Assembly: GCF_945915845.1 (NCBI RefSeq)
Contig: NZ_CAMEFX010000018.1
Coordinates: forward strand, 1 to 39,989
DNA: 39,989 bases
Reading direction: 5' to 3'
DNA from: an uncultured Actinobacillus sp.
GTDB lineage: Bacteria; Pseudomonadota; Gammaproteobacteria; Enterobacterales; Pasteurellaceae
Below the pieces are notes generated by a model. That model searched no databases, had not been told where the DNA came from, and saw nothing but the letters and a program-made list of their open reading frames with translations. Shown here in pieces: positions 20,060 to 28,471 of the stretch. The position numbers were made by a program, and so were the translations under genes. The stretch's first letter is position 1. Every line of letters starts with the position of its first letter.

Positions 20060-20731
20060 TTATTCATCACGGTTGAAAATCGTTAATAAATTCAACAAGC
20101 TGATAAATAAGTTATAAATAGAAACGAATAAGCTTACGGTCGCACGAATATAGTTTGTTTCGCCGCCATGAATAATATTACTGGTTTCAAATAAAATCGC
20201 GGCACTTGAGAATACTACGAATAAACCACTTAAGGCAACTTGTAATGCAGGCATTTCTAAGAAAATATTGGCAATCATCCCGACCAGTAACACGATAAAT
20301 AACGTGAACATCATACCGGAAAGGAATGACATATCTTTTTGGGTCGTTAATACGTAAGCTGAACAGGCGAAGAATACTGCCGCAGTACCGCCTAATGCTA
20401 AGATCACGAGATCGCTTAACCCCGCGCCCACATACATATTTAAAATCGGTCCAACGGTATAACCTAAGAACCCGGTGAATGCGAAAGCCGCAATAATACC
20501 GGCACCGCTATTCGCAAGGCTATTGGTTAAGAACAATAGACCATAAAATCCGGCCAAGGTCACAATAATCCCCGGACGTGGTAAACCTAAAGACATTGAA
20601 ATATAGGCAACGACCGCAGAGAATGTTAGCGTTAATGCCAATAAAAAGTAAGTGTTGCGTAACACTTTGTGAGTTTGCAGTAATGATGTTGATTCATCAC
20701 GACCACCAAAAACAATACGAGATTGTTGCAT
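20060..20731 (-). CDS. yccA: YccA-family Bax inhibitor-1-like membrane protein
   Basis: The 223-residue protein has seven hydrophobic segments and the BI-1 family pattern, including YCCA-type [20 protein letters not shown] at the C-terminus with the conserved Asp/Glu end (FNRDE). E. coli YccA is an FtsH-binding inner-membrane protein that modulates FtsH proteolysis. Position next to tusE is conserved. GGAAAG precedes the ATG. Confidence 0.93.
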   Translation of the reverse strand: MQQSRIVFGGRDESTSLLQTHKVLRNTYFLLALTLTFSAVVAYISMSLGLPRPGIIVTLAGFYGLLFLTNSLANSGAGIIAAFAFTGFLGYTVGPILNMYVGAGLSDLVILALGGTAAVFFACSAYVLTTQKDMSFLSGMMFTLFIVLLVGMIANIFLEMPALQVALSGLFVVFSSAAILFETSNIIHGGETNYIRATVSLFVSIYNLFISLLNLLTIFNRDE

Positions 20732-20877
20732 AGACTTTCCTTATAAATGAGTGAAGAAACTGTTGTTAAATTAAAGTTAATTTAGAGAAATGTCAAAATA
20801 TATTTTACCAAAAACGGCGGTAGTTTCAGCAATCTGAACAAAATATCATCTCTTGACAGTAATTTACAAAGTTTTGG

Positions 20878-20906
20878 TTTACGCTTAATAAAAACTATAT
20901 TATACT
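20878..20906 (+). promoter_or_regulatory. Promoter of tRNA-Ser
   Basis: TTTACG and TATACT are 17 bp apart, followed by a GC-rich discriminator (CTGCGCC), and the tRNA starts about 18 bp downstream. A TTGACA at 20853-20858 is too far from this -10 to be its -35. Confidence 0.75.
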
Positions 20907-20923
20907 CTGCGCCACTTAACCGC

Positions 20924-21013
20924 GGAAGAATGGCAGAGCGGTTGAATGCACCGGTCTTGAAAACCGGCGTGGATGCGAGTCCACCCTGAGTTCGAATCTC
21001 AGTTCTTCCGCCA
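20924..21013 (+). tRNA. serT: tRNA-Ser (anticodon UGA)
   Basis: A 90-nt class II tRNA: acceptor GGAAGAA/TTCTTCC, anticodon arm CCGGTCTTGAAAACCGG with TGA, a long variable arm (GTGGATGCGAGTCCAC), a T-arm with GTTCGAATC, and encoded GCCA. The gene symbol is by analogy with E. coli. Confidence 0.97.
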
Positions 21014-21026
21014 TCTTATTCAAAGA

Positions 21027-21064
21027 AAGTCGCAATGTTGTTATACAATGTTGCGGCTTTTTTG
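21027..21064 (+). terminator. Terminator after tRNA-Ser
   Basis: AGTCGCAATGT pairs with ATGTTGCGGCT, with G-U pairs, across a short loop and is followed by TTTTTTG. The start of the 66-codon open frame at 21035-21235 lies inside this hairpin, so that frame is not a gene from that start. Confidence 0.75.
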
Positions 21065-21461
21065 TTTAACACACTTTCAAACCGTGCAACAGCATTAGAA
21101 AACCCGCATCAACGCCATGATGGCTACGGAAATTTAGTGAATGATAGAGCTATTTTGGAATTAACTGCTAAAAAACCAAGAGCAGAATTATTTTCAGTTA
21201 TTCCCAAGGGAGATAGCATAAAGCCAAATGATTAAATAAAAACCCCCTAATCCAAAAGAATTAGAGAGTTGGTTAGGTAGCCTTGGGTAACTTAGCTTTC
21301 CAACGCCTTCGATTTATTACATTATAGATCAGCTAAAATAAAAAGCTATTTATTTTTTTTGGGAAAGATGAACAGATCCTAGAATTGTGGCTTTTTGCTT
21401 TTTCAATCTTGTATTTTCAAATGCATAACGATATTATACAATGTATAACTAAGGAGACTGT
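21065..21461. other. Gene-poor gap between tRNA-Ser and mazEF with a possible gene remnant
   Basis: From 21065 to 21235 an open frame without a plausible start reads RATALENPHQRHDGYGNLV then LTAKKPRAELFSVI; it looks protein-like but I do not recognise it, so it may be a decayed accessory gene. From 21239 to 21310 there is a non-coding stretch beginning AACCCCCTAATCC whose minus strand ends in a weak hairpin plus GGGGGTTTTT, a possible minus-strand RNA terminator. The part next to mazE holds its promoter. Confidence 0.4.
21409..21447 (+). promoter_or_regulatory. mazEF promoter with overlapping operator palindrome
   Basis: TTGTAT and TATTAT are separated by 17 bp. The near-palindrome TATACAATGTATA (21435-21447) overlaps the -10 box and start site, where the antitoxin or the complex would repress its own operon. 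AAGGAG follows, 7 bp before the mazE ATG. Confidence 0.6.
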
Positions 21462-21701
21462 ATGCAATTAGCAATCAAAAAATGGGGTAATAGTGTTGGT
21501 ATCCGAATTCCATCCCCAATTCTAACCGCTCTTCAACTTCAAGCTGAAAATATAGTTGATATCCGTGCTGAAAATGGCAAGATTATTATTGAACCTATAC
21601 GTAATGATTATAATTTGAGCCAACTCTTGGCAGAGATTACACCTGATAATTTACATTCTGAAATTACGACAGGGCCAGTGGTTGGTAAGGAATTATTGTA
21701 A
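21462..21701 (+). CDS. mazE: MazE-family antitoxin (AbrB/SpoVT fold)
   Basis: The 79-residue product opens with the classic swapped-hairpin sequence IKKWGNSVGIRIPSPIL and has the IDIRAENGKIIIEP-type strand (VDIRAENGKIIIEPI). Its C-terminal half is the flexible part that wraps the toxin. AAGGAG gives a strong ribosome site. The stop overlaps the toxin start (TAATG), the usual antitoxin-first coupling. Confidence 0.95.
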   Translation: MQLAIKKWGNSVGIRIPSPILTALQLQAENIVDIRAENGKIIIEPIRNDYNLSQLLAEITPDNLHSEITTGPVVGKELL

Positions 21702-22033
21702 TGGCGTATATTCCTGATATTGGTGATATTATTTGGTTGGATTTTGATCCTCAAGCTGGACATGAACAGGCTGGACATCGACCTGCGGTAGTATTAACGC
21801 CTGCTGCTTACAATGATTTAACGAGTCTATTGATTTGTTGTCCTTTAACAACAAAAATTAAAGGGTATCCTTTTGAAGTGGAAATTAATGGCAAACCTAA
21901 GAATGTTGTATTGTCAGATCAAGTTAAAAGTTTAGATTGGCGGGTAAGGCGAGCGGAATTTAAAGGGAAAATTAGTTTGGATGAATTAGATGAGATGCGT
22001 AAGAAAATTGCACTTTTGCTTGGTCTCAAATAA
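21701..22033 (+). CDS. mazF: MazF-family endoribonuclease toxin
   Basis: MazF cleaves single-stranded mRNA at short sequence motifs and is neutralised by MazE. The 110-residue protein has the family's ordered features: PDIGDIIWLDFDPQAGHEQAGHRPAVVLTP with the catalytic Arg, the PLTTKIKGYPFEV segment with the catalytic Thr, and SDQVKSLDWRVRRAEF. It resembles E. coli MazF/ChpB closely and appears intact. Confidence 0.96.
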   Translation: MAYIPDIGDIIWLDFDPQAGHEQAGHRPAVVLTPAAYNDLTSLLICCPLTTKIKGYPFEVEINGKPKNVVLSDQVKSLDWRVRRAEFKGKISLDELDEMRKKIALLLGLK

Positions 22034-22035
22034 CA

Positions 22036-22063
22036 AAAATGCCCTTTAATCCAAGGGCATTTT
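22036..22063. terminator. Bidirectional terminator between mazF and trhP
   Basis: AAAATGCCCTT/AAGGGCATTTT, an 11-bp stem with a 6-nt loop, lies between the convergent genes and has A/T tracts on both sides. Confidence 0.9.
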
Positions 22064-22067
22064 ATCT

Positions 22068-23438
22068 TTATTTCTGATGCGGATTTCGTGTATTTGTTCC
22101 GCTTAAATTACGCATTAATAACGCATAGTCTAATTCCACATCTTCAGGCACATCCAAATACACAAAATGCCCATCGCCAAGACCGGCTTCAACGAGCTCA
22201 TTTTTGCGGTTTAGCATACGGTTAATTTGGAACACCACATTGCCTTTTGGTGTCATCATTTCTACTTCGTCACCCAATAAGAATTTATTTTTCACCGCCA
22301 CTTCAGCCATACCTAAATCGTTGCGCTTACCCGTGAATTCGCCCACAAATTGTTGACGCTCAGAGATAGAATAGCCGTAATCGTAGTTTTGATATTCATC
22401 ATGGTTATGACGGCGCAAGAAACCTTCCGTATAGCCGCGGTGTGCCAGACTTTCTAAGGTGCTTAATAAGCTTTCATCAAAAGGCTTGCCGGCTGCTGCG
22501 TCATCAATGGCTTTACGGTAAACTTGAGCTGTTCGCGCGCAGTAATAAAAGGATTTGGTACGACCTTCAATTTTTAGCGAATGTACGCCCATTTGGGTCA
22601 AACGCTCAACGTGTTGTACCGCACGCAAATCCTTCGAGTTCATAAAATACGTCCCATGCTCATCTTCAAAGGCAGTCATTTGCTCATCAGGGCGGTGTGG
22701 TTCCGTGTATAAGAACACTTTATCCGTAGTTTGCCCTTCCCCTAAGGTTGGTGCCACATTTTTCACGTCAATTTCAGGTTCATATTTTGGCACAATATTG
22801 CCCACATCATCCGTGGTGCCTTCTTGCATGTTATATTCCCAACGGCAAGCATTGGTACAAGTACCTTGGTTTGAGTCGCGTTTATTAATATAGCCCGAAA
22901 GCAAACAACGCCCGGAATAGGCCATACATAATGCGCCGTGTACGAAAATTTCGAGCTCAATATCAGGCACATGCTCACGAATTTCTTCAATTTCTTCTAA
23001 TGACAATTCGCGCGATAAAATCACACGGGTTAAGCCCATTTGTTTCCAAAATTTCACTGTCGCCCAGTTAACCGCATTGGCTTGTACCGACAGATGAATA
23101 TCCATTTCCGGGAAGTTTTCGCGCACCAACATAATCAAGCCGGGATCAGACATAATTAATGCGTCAGGTTGCATATCCACCACGACTTTCAAATCCTTAA
23201 TAAAGGTTTTCAGTTTGGAGTTATGGGGCGCAATATTCACCACCACATAAAATTTCTTACCTAACTGATGGGCTTCATCAATGGCTATTTTCAAATTTTC
23301 GTGATTAAATTCGTTATTACGTACACGCAAGCTATAGCGTGGCTGCCCGGCATAAACCGCGTCAGCGCCATAAGCAAAGGCGTAACGCATATTTTTCAAC
23401 GTACCCGCAGGGGAGAGAAGTTCAGGTTTAAAAGTCAT
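22068..23438 (-). CDS. trhP: tRNA hydroxylation protein TrhP (YegQ), U32 peptidase family
   Basis: TrhP (YegQ) is needed for prephenate-dependent hydroxylation of U34 that leads to cmo5U in tRNA. The 456-residue protein is near-identical in layout to E. coli YegQ: ELLSPAGTLKNMRYAFAYGA, the U32 signature region EIFVHGALCMAYSGRCLLSG, the cysteine-rich SNQGTCTNACRWEY, and the C-terminal NYALLMRNLSGTNTRNPH. The conserved cysteines are present. It is convergent with mazF. Confidence 0.95.
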   Translation of the reverse strand: MTFKPELLSPAGTLKNMRYAFAYGADAVYAGQPRYSLRVRNNEFNHENLKIAIDEAHQLGKKFYVVVNIAPHNSKLKTFIKDLKVVVDMQPDALIMSDPGLIMLVRENFPEMDIHLSVQANAVNWATVKFWKQMGLTRVILSRELSLEEIEEIREHVPDIELEIFVHGALCMAYSGRCLLSGYINKRDSNQGTCTNACRWEYNMQEGTTDDVGNIVPKYEPEIDVKNVAPTLGEGQTTDKVFLYTEPHRPDEQMTAFEDEHGTYFMNSKDLRAVQHVERLTQMGVHSLKIEGRTKSFYYCARTAQVYRKAIDDAAAGKPFDESLLSTLESLAHRGYTEGFLRRHNHDEYQNYDYGYSISERQQFVGEFTGKRNDLGMAEVAVKNKFLLGDEVEMMTPKGNVVFQINRMLNRKNELVEAGLGDGHFVYLDVPEDVELDYALLMRNLSGTNTRNPHQK

Positions 23439-23597
23439 AAGTTTTCCATTTGTCTGAGTTCAAGTCAGGAGTTCGCACAAGGCGAACCGTTAAAGGCGAG
23501 CATTTTAGCATAAAGCGCGGTGAAAAATGGAATGATTTTTGGCAATAAAAATTGGAGGCACTGTATACCGCAGACGGTTGACGAGCTTTAATTGGCT

Positions 23598-23736
23598 CTC
23601 GCCCGTTTACGGGAGAGAGACAGCCGAAAGATTCGTTCAGAATCTGTAGGCAGAGAGAGGGGGAGCTATATTAATTTTCCCCTCTCCCTCCGAAAATCCT
23701 ACGGATTTTCTCCACCCTCTCCCGTAAACGGGCGAG
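23598..23736. repeat. 139-bp nested inverted repeat downstream of ydiJ
   Basis: Perfect 20-bp arms CTCGCCCGTTTACGGGAGAG and CTCTCCCGTAAACGGGCGAG close the element. Inside are further paired segments (GAATCTGTAGG/CCTACGGATT and GAGAGAGGGGGAG/CCCCTCTCCCTC). Each outer arm also contains its own palindrome (CCCGTTTACGGG). The 23439-23801 gap contains this and the array at 23758-23806 and no gene. Confidence 0.85.
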
Positions 23737-23757
23737 GGGTAAATAGCGCTCTTTTAT

Positions 23758-23806
23758 TCAGCCCCGGCGGGCTGGGTTGAACTAGCCTAGCACGGCTCGT
23801 GCTAGG
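23758..23806 (-). repeat. Two-module hairpin array overlapping the ydiJ stop codon
   Basis: On the minus strand CCTAGCACG-AGC-CGTGCTAGG is followed by CAGCCCGCCGGGGCTG, matching the first two modules of the arrays at 29191 and 34322. The TAG that ends ydiJ is part of the first hairpin arm. Confidence 0.85.
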
Positions 23807-26800
23807 CAGTTTCAAACAACCCCAACAACGCTTGAACAGGATGTTTCGGTTTAAATTGTTCGATACGTTTAACCTGGCTGCGGCAGGAATAGCCTGTGGC
23901 TAAACAACGTTCTTGTGGCTTGCCTTGCATTTTTTCGCCCCAAGATTGATCGTAAATTTCGCGCGACATTTGTTGATTTTGCACTTCGTGACCAAACACA
24001 CCGGCCATACCGCAACAGCCCACAGTTTGTACTTGCAAGGCTTCGCCAAACGCGGCAAAAATTTGCTGCCAGTCTTTTGGGCTGGTTGGCATTGCCGTGG
24101 CTTCCGTACAATGTGGGAACAAATACCAAGGTTCAGGTGTGGAAGTGCGGTCAGAAATGCGCAAGTTTTTCACCGCACTTTGTACGTTTTCAGATTGCAA
24201 TTCCGCTTTCAACCATTCATGTGATGTGAGAACTTTAAAATTGCCCCGATTTTCGCCTAACACTTCCTGATATTCATCGCGATAAGACAGCACAATAGCC
24301 GGGTCAACGCCCACCAATGGCACGCCCAATTTTGCCACGCGGTTTAACATGTCCGCTTGATTCTTCGCAGTACGCGTAAATTGTTTTAAGAAGCCTTTAA
24401 TATGTTGCGCTTTACCATTAGGACGGAACGGTAACAAAATGGCTTGGTAGCCTAATTTTTGCGTTAATGCCACAAAATCTCGCACGACTTTAGCATCGTA
24501 ATAAGATGTCCAAGGATCTTGCACCACCAAAATTAAATTCGCTTTCTCTGTATCCGATAAGCTTTCCAACTTTTCCAAGGATTGACCTTGATAGCCGATT
24601 TCCACTAACTGTTTGTCTAAATTCGGTTGTGAAAGCAACGGCAAATCCGTCATTCCAATGGTTTTTTCCACCGCACTTTGCACCAGTTTCATTTTGGTGA
24701 AGAAGTTAAAAACTTGCGGGGCTTTCGCCATATAAGGCGCGGCAAGTTCCAAATTAGCGACCACATAATCTTTCACAGGGCGCAAATAGCGTTGATGATA
24801 AAAATAGAAGAATTTTGAGCGGAAACTTGCCACATCAATTTTGATCGGACATTGGCTCGCGCAGGCTTTACAGGCAAGACAGGTGTCCATGGCTGCTTTG
24901 ACTTCGTGGCTGAAATCATATTCTTCTTTTTTCTTAAAGCTATTTTTGATTTTTTGTACAAAGTCGTTAAGCTTCACTTCGGCATGTTGGAAATCCAATT
25001 CCGCAGGCTGAACATTTTCATTTGCCATTAATTTCAACCACTCACGTACCATTGCCGCCCGCCCTTTTGGCGAGAAAACACGGTTACGCGAGATTTTCAT
25101 AGACGGACACATGGTGCTGTGAACATCAAAATTAAAGCACAAACCATTGCCGTTACAATTCATTGCACCGCTAAATTCTTCGCGAATTTGAATCGGAATT
25201 TGGCGATCGTGATCTGCGCGCATATCCGATAACAAACCATAAAGTTCATCATCGCAATTTAACGGTGTACAGATTTTTCCAGGGTTTAGACGATTTTCAG
25301 GGTCAAATAAGAATTTGATATAACGCAGTTCTTGCCAAAGTTCAGGGGTAAAGAATTTTTCGCCATAACAAGAGCGCACGCCTTTTCCGTGTTCCCCCCA
25401 AATTAAACCGCCGTATTTTAAGGTGAGATCCGCCACGCTATCGGAAATTTTCTTAAATAATTCCACCTGTGCACGGTCAGTTAAATCAAGGGCAGGACGC
25501 ACGTGTAACACGCCGGCATCCACGTGGCCAAACATCCCATATTGTAGATTATGCCCATCCAATAAGGCGCGGAATTCCAAAATATAATCCGCCAGATGTT
25601 CAGGCGGCACGCAAGTATCTTCCACAAAGGCAATAGGTTTTGCCCAACCTTTTGCATTCCCTAATAAACCTACAGCTTTTTTACGCATCGCATAAATACG
25701 GTTGATACTGTCGAGATCGTGGGTAACTTGATAACCGATAATGTTATCTTCGCCGTTGGTAATTTTTTCCTCTAATTGTGCGCAAAGTGCGGTCACTAAT
25801 TCGGTGATTTTGCGTTGATCATTGCCGGCATATTCCACGATATTCAAACCTAAAATCGGGTTTTCTTCCGTTTCCGTTAACAAATCGCGCACAGAATGCC
25901 AAATAATATCTTCTTTGGCTAAACCTAATACTTTGCTATCGACGGTTTCAACGGAGAGCGCGTTGGCTTTAACCATAAATGGTGCATTGCGCAATGCGGC
26001 GTTGAAAGAGCTGTATTTTACGTTAATTAAGGTACGGAATTGTGGAATCGGTGTGAGATCCAGTTTAGCTTCGCAAATAAAAGCCAGAGAGCCTTCAGAT
26101 CCTGTTAAAATTCGGGTTAAGTTAAATTCGCTTTCATCATCATTAAAGACATTTTTGAGATCATAGCCTGTTAAGAAACGATTAAGCTGAGGCAGATCAT
26201 TAAGAATTTGTTGGCGTTTTTCTTTGGTGCGCGCGAAAATTTCTTGATGAAGTTGACGACCAAGTGCGGTTAAATTTGGGGGTAAATTTTGCGCGAAGTT
26301 TTCCGTTTTTATGGCACCGGTTTCTAAAATTTCCCCATTGACCAACACGGATTTTAATCCCAGCACGTGGTCGGAAGTTTTGCCGTATTGCAAGGAACCT
26401 TGTCCTGAGGCATCTGTATTAATCATACCGCCCAAGGTGGCGCGATTGCTGGTGGAGAGTTCAGGGGCAAAAAATAAGCCGTGGGGTTTTAAGAATTGAT
26501 TTAGCTGATCTTTGACCACGCCTGCTTGCACACGAACCCAACGTTCTTTGACGTTGAGTTCCAAAATGCCGGTCATATGGCGCGATAGATCCACGATAAT
26601 CGTATTATTGAGCGCTTGACCATTTGTCCCTGTGCCGCCACCGCGCGGTGTAAAACGCAGTGAACGATATTTATCTTGTTGCCCTAATTTGGTTAAACGC
26701 ACCACATCAGCAACGGATTTCGGAAATAAAATCGCTTGTGGTAATAATTGGTAGACGCTGTTGTCGGTGGCAAGGCTTAAACGGTCGGCATAATGAGACG

Positions 26801-26894
26801 CCATATCGCCTTCAAAGGATTGGGCTTTTAAATCTTCGAGATAATCTTTGACCAGCGGATTTAAGGCTGGAACTTGGGATAAACGGGGTAACAT
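23802..26894 (-). CDS. ydiJ: YdiJ-family FAD/4Fe-4S D-2-hydroxyacid dehydrogenase
   Basis: E. coli YdiJ oxidises D-2-hydroxyglutarate. The 1030-residue protein joins three parts: an FAD-binding oxidase domain (RFTPRGGGTGTNGQ near the N-terminus, EHGKGVRS at the domain end), a ferredoxin-like 4Fe-4S region (CNGNGLCFNFD, then CLACKACASQCPIKID), and a CCG-type domain (CCGMAGVFGHE) that usually serves heterodisulfide or quinone electron transfer. Length is close to the E. coli protein. At least five uptake sequences lie inside. The last codons (ETA-stop) run into a repeated hairpin, so the C-terminus may have been reset by the repeat. Confidence 0.93.
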   Translation of the reverse strand: MLPRLSQVPALNPLVKDYLEDLKAQSFEGDMASHYADRLSLATDNSVYQLLPQAILFPKSVADVVRLTKLGQQDKYRSLRFTPRGGGTGTNGQALNNTIIVDLSRHMTGILELNVKERWVRVQAGVVKDQLNQFLKPHGLFFAPELSTSNRATLGGMINTDASGQGSLQYGKTSDHVLGLKSVLVNGEILETGAIKTENFAQNLPPNLTALGRQLHQEIFARTKEKRQQILNDLPQLNRFLTGYDLKNVFNDDESEFNLTRILTGSEGSLAFICEAKLDLTPIPQFRTLINVKYSSFNAALRNAPFMVKANALSVETVDSKVLGLAKEDIIWHSVRDLLTETEENPILGLNIVEYAGNDQRKITELVTALCAQLEEKITNGEDNIIGYQVTHDLDSINRIYAMRKKAVGLLGNAKGWAKPIAFVEDTCVPPEHLADYILEFRALLDGHNLQYGMFGHVDAGVLHVRPALDLTDRAQVELFKKISDSVADLTLKYGGLIWGEHGKGVRSCYGEKFFTPELWQELRYIKFLFDPENRLNPGKICTPLNCDDELYGLLSDMRADHDRQIPIQIREEFSGAMNCNGNGLCFNFDVHSTMCPSMKISRNRVFSPKGRAAMVREWLKLMANENVQPAELDFQHAEVKLNDFVQKIKNSFKKKEEYDFSHEVKAAMDTCLACKACASQCPIKIDVASFRSKFFYFYHQRYLRPVKDYVVANLELAAPYMAKAPQVFNFFTKMKLVQSAVEKTIGMTDLPLLSQPNLDKQLVEIGYQGQSLEKLESLSDTEKANLILVVQDPWTSYYDAKVVRDFVALTQKLGYQAILLPFRPNGKAQHIKGFLKQFTRTAKNQADMLNRVAKLGVPLVGVDPAIVLSYRDEYQEVLGENRGNFKVLTSHEWLKAELQSENVQSAVKNLRISDRTSTPEPWYLFPHCTEATAMPTSPKDWQQIFAAFGEALQVQTVGCCGMAGVFGHEVQNQQMSREIYDQSWGEKMQGKPQERCLATGYSCRSQVKRIEQFKPKHPVQALLGLFETA

Positions 26895-27055
26895 AATGAA
26901 CTCTATAAATTAGGTAAGAAAAGTAACTGAATGGATTTTAGCATATAAAAAGAAAAAAATTGGGTTAAATCGCGATCAAGAATGGGGTATTTTGTTTAAA
27001 AAATAATCTAAAAATCCATTTTTGGACAAAAAATAAGCAAAATAACAAAAAATAA

Positions 27056-27083
27056 TTGCTTTCCTATTTTTATGGTAGATAAT
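27056..27083 (+). promoter_or_regulatory. ompA promoter
   Basis: TTGCTT and GATAAT are 16 bp apart in a very AT-rich stretch. The implied leader is about 235 nt. It contains hairpins such as GAATTTG/CAAATTC (27131-27162) and TCAGCT/AGCTGA (27262-27278), features that in other bacteria stabilise ompA mRNA and receive small RNAs. The 26895-27325 gap holds no gene. Confidence 0.6.
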
Positions 27084-27325
27084 ACGCACACTTTTGAAAC
27101 GTTCTTTTGAACTTCAGTTTAAAAGAAAGGAATTTGTCAAAAGGAAGACAGGGCAAATTCAAACCCTTAAGCGTATATTTGGACAGCAATTTTGTAAAAA
27201 AGTTTTATTTTTTATAAAAAAGGTTTAAAATATACATAGCACAAGAAATTGTGTTTGGACTTCAGCTATATCAGCTGATACAAATTTTTTAATTAAGATG
27301 ACTAAATATTAAGAGGATCATCACA

Positions 27326-28393
27326 ATGAAAAAAACAGCAATCGCATTAGCTATCGCTGGTTTAGCAGCAGCAACAGTTGCGCAAGCAGCTCCACAAGAA
27401 AATACATTCTACGCAGGCGCTCGTGTGGGTTGGTCTGCAATGCACCACGGTGTTGAACGTACAGCAGATGAGTTAGGTGTTGGTTATAACCGTAACTCTG
27501 TAACTTACGGTGTGTTTGGTGGCTACCAAATCTTAAACCAAAACAACTTTGGTTTAGCAGCTGAATTAGGTTACGATTTCTTCGGTAAAAACCGTGTTCG
27601 TGAAGCTGGTGAAGGTACTGGTTACCACACAGCACACGGTGCAAGCTTAGCATTAAAACCTAGCTACGAAGTATTACCGGGCTTAGATGTTTACGGTAAA
27701 ACCGGTGTTGCAATCGTTCGTAACATGTACAAAGATGGTAAAGGCGATGAAGCACCTAAATACAACAAAACTAAAGCATCTTTAATCTTAGGTGCTGGTG
27801 TTGAATATGCAATCTTACCAGAGTTAGCAGTTAACTTAGAATATCAATGGTTAAGTAAAGCAGGTAACTTAGATAAAGCTTTAACTAAAGAAGATATCGC
27901 TAACACTAACTACAACTACAACCCAGACATCCACTCTGTAACTGCAGGTATCTCTTACCGTTTCGGTCAAGGTGCAGCACCGGTTGCAGCGCCTGAAGTT
28001 GTAAACAAAACTTTCACTTTAAACAGTGATGTAACTTTCGCATTCGGTAAAGCAACATTAAAACCTGAAGCAGCTGCAACATTAGACGGTATCTACGGCG
28101 AAATCGCACAAGTAGCTAACCCGGCAGTAGCAGTTAACGGTTACGCTGACCGTATCGGTAAAGATGCAGCTAACTTAAAACTTTCACAACGTCGTGCAGA
28201 AACAGTAGCTAACTACTTAGTTTCTAAAGGTGTTGACTCTAACGCAATCACAGCAACCGGTTACGGTGAAGCAAACCCAGTAACTGGCGCAACTTGTGAT
28301 AAAGTTAAAGGTCGTAAAGCGTTAATCGCTTGCTTAGCACCAGACCGTCGCGTTGAAGTTCAAGTTCAAGGCAACAAACAAGCTACTATGTAA
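27326..28393 (+). CDS. ompA: OmpA-family outer membrane protein (P5-like)
   Basis: The 355-residue precursor has a signal peptide cleaved after residue 21 (TVAQA before APQENTFYAG), an eight-strand beta-barrel, a short Ala/Pro hinge (GQGAAPVAAPEV), and a periplasmic OmpA domain that binds peptidoglycan (NGYADRIG, NLKLSQRRAETVANYL). A Cys pair near the end (GATCDKVKGRKALIACLAP) matches Haemophilus P5. The putative surface loops (for example MHHGVERTADELGV) differ from P5 as I recall it, as expected for loops under immune selection. Codon use is strongly biased. AGAGGATC is the ribosome site. Confidence 0.96.
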   Translation: MKKTAIALAIAGLAAATVAQAAPQENTFYAGARVGWSAMHHGVERTADELGVGYNRNSVTYGVFGGYQILNQNNFGLAAELGYDFFGKNRVREAGEGTGYHTAHGASLALKPSYEVLPGLDVYGKTGVAIVRNMYKDGKGDEAPKYNKTKASLILGAGVEYAILPELAVNLEYQWLSKAGNLDKALTKEDIANTNYNYNPDIHSVTAGISYRFGQGAAPVAAPEVVNKTFTLNSDVTFAFGKATLKPEAAATLDGIYGEIAQVANPAVAVNGYADRIGKDAANLKLSQRRAETVANYLVSKGVDSNAITATGYGEANPVTGATCDKVKGRKALIACLAPDRRVEVQVQGNKQATM

Positions 28394-28426
28394 TTTACTT
28401 GTCTAAGTCATTAGATAACTAAATTC

Positions 28427-28460
28427 AAAAAAGCCCCAAGCAGTGATGTTTGGGGCTTTT
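28427..28460 (+). terminator. Terminator after ompA
   Basis: AAAAGCCCCAA/TTGGGGCTTTT forms an 11-bp stem followed by a T-run. Confidence 0.9.
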
Positions 28461-28471
28461 GTATTGGGTGA

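Noticed and set aside
21035-21235. 66-codon open frame after tRNA-Ser as an intact gene
   Set aside because: Its start lies inside the tRNA terminator hairpin and has no ribosome site; at best the later part is a gene remnant.
20924-21461. tRNA-Ser as an integrated-element attachment site
   Set aside because: No integrase gene is nearby and I found no repeat of the tRNA 3' end downstream; mazEF next to it is not enough.
26895-27325. A small gene in the gap before ompA
   Set aside because: Only AT-rich promoter and leader sequence is visible; no frame with a ribosome site.
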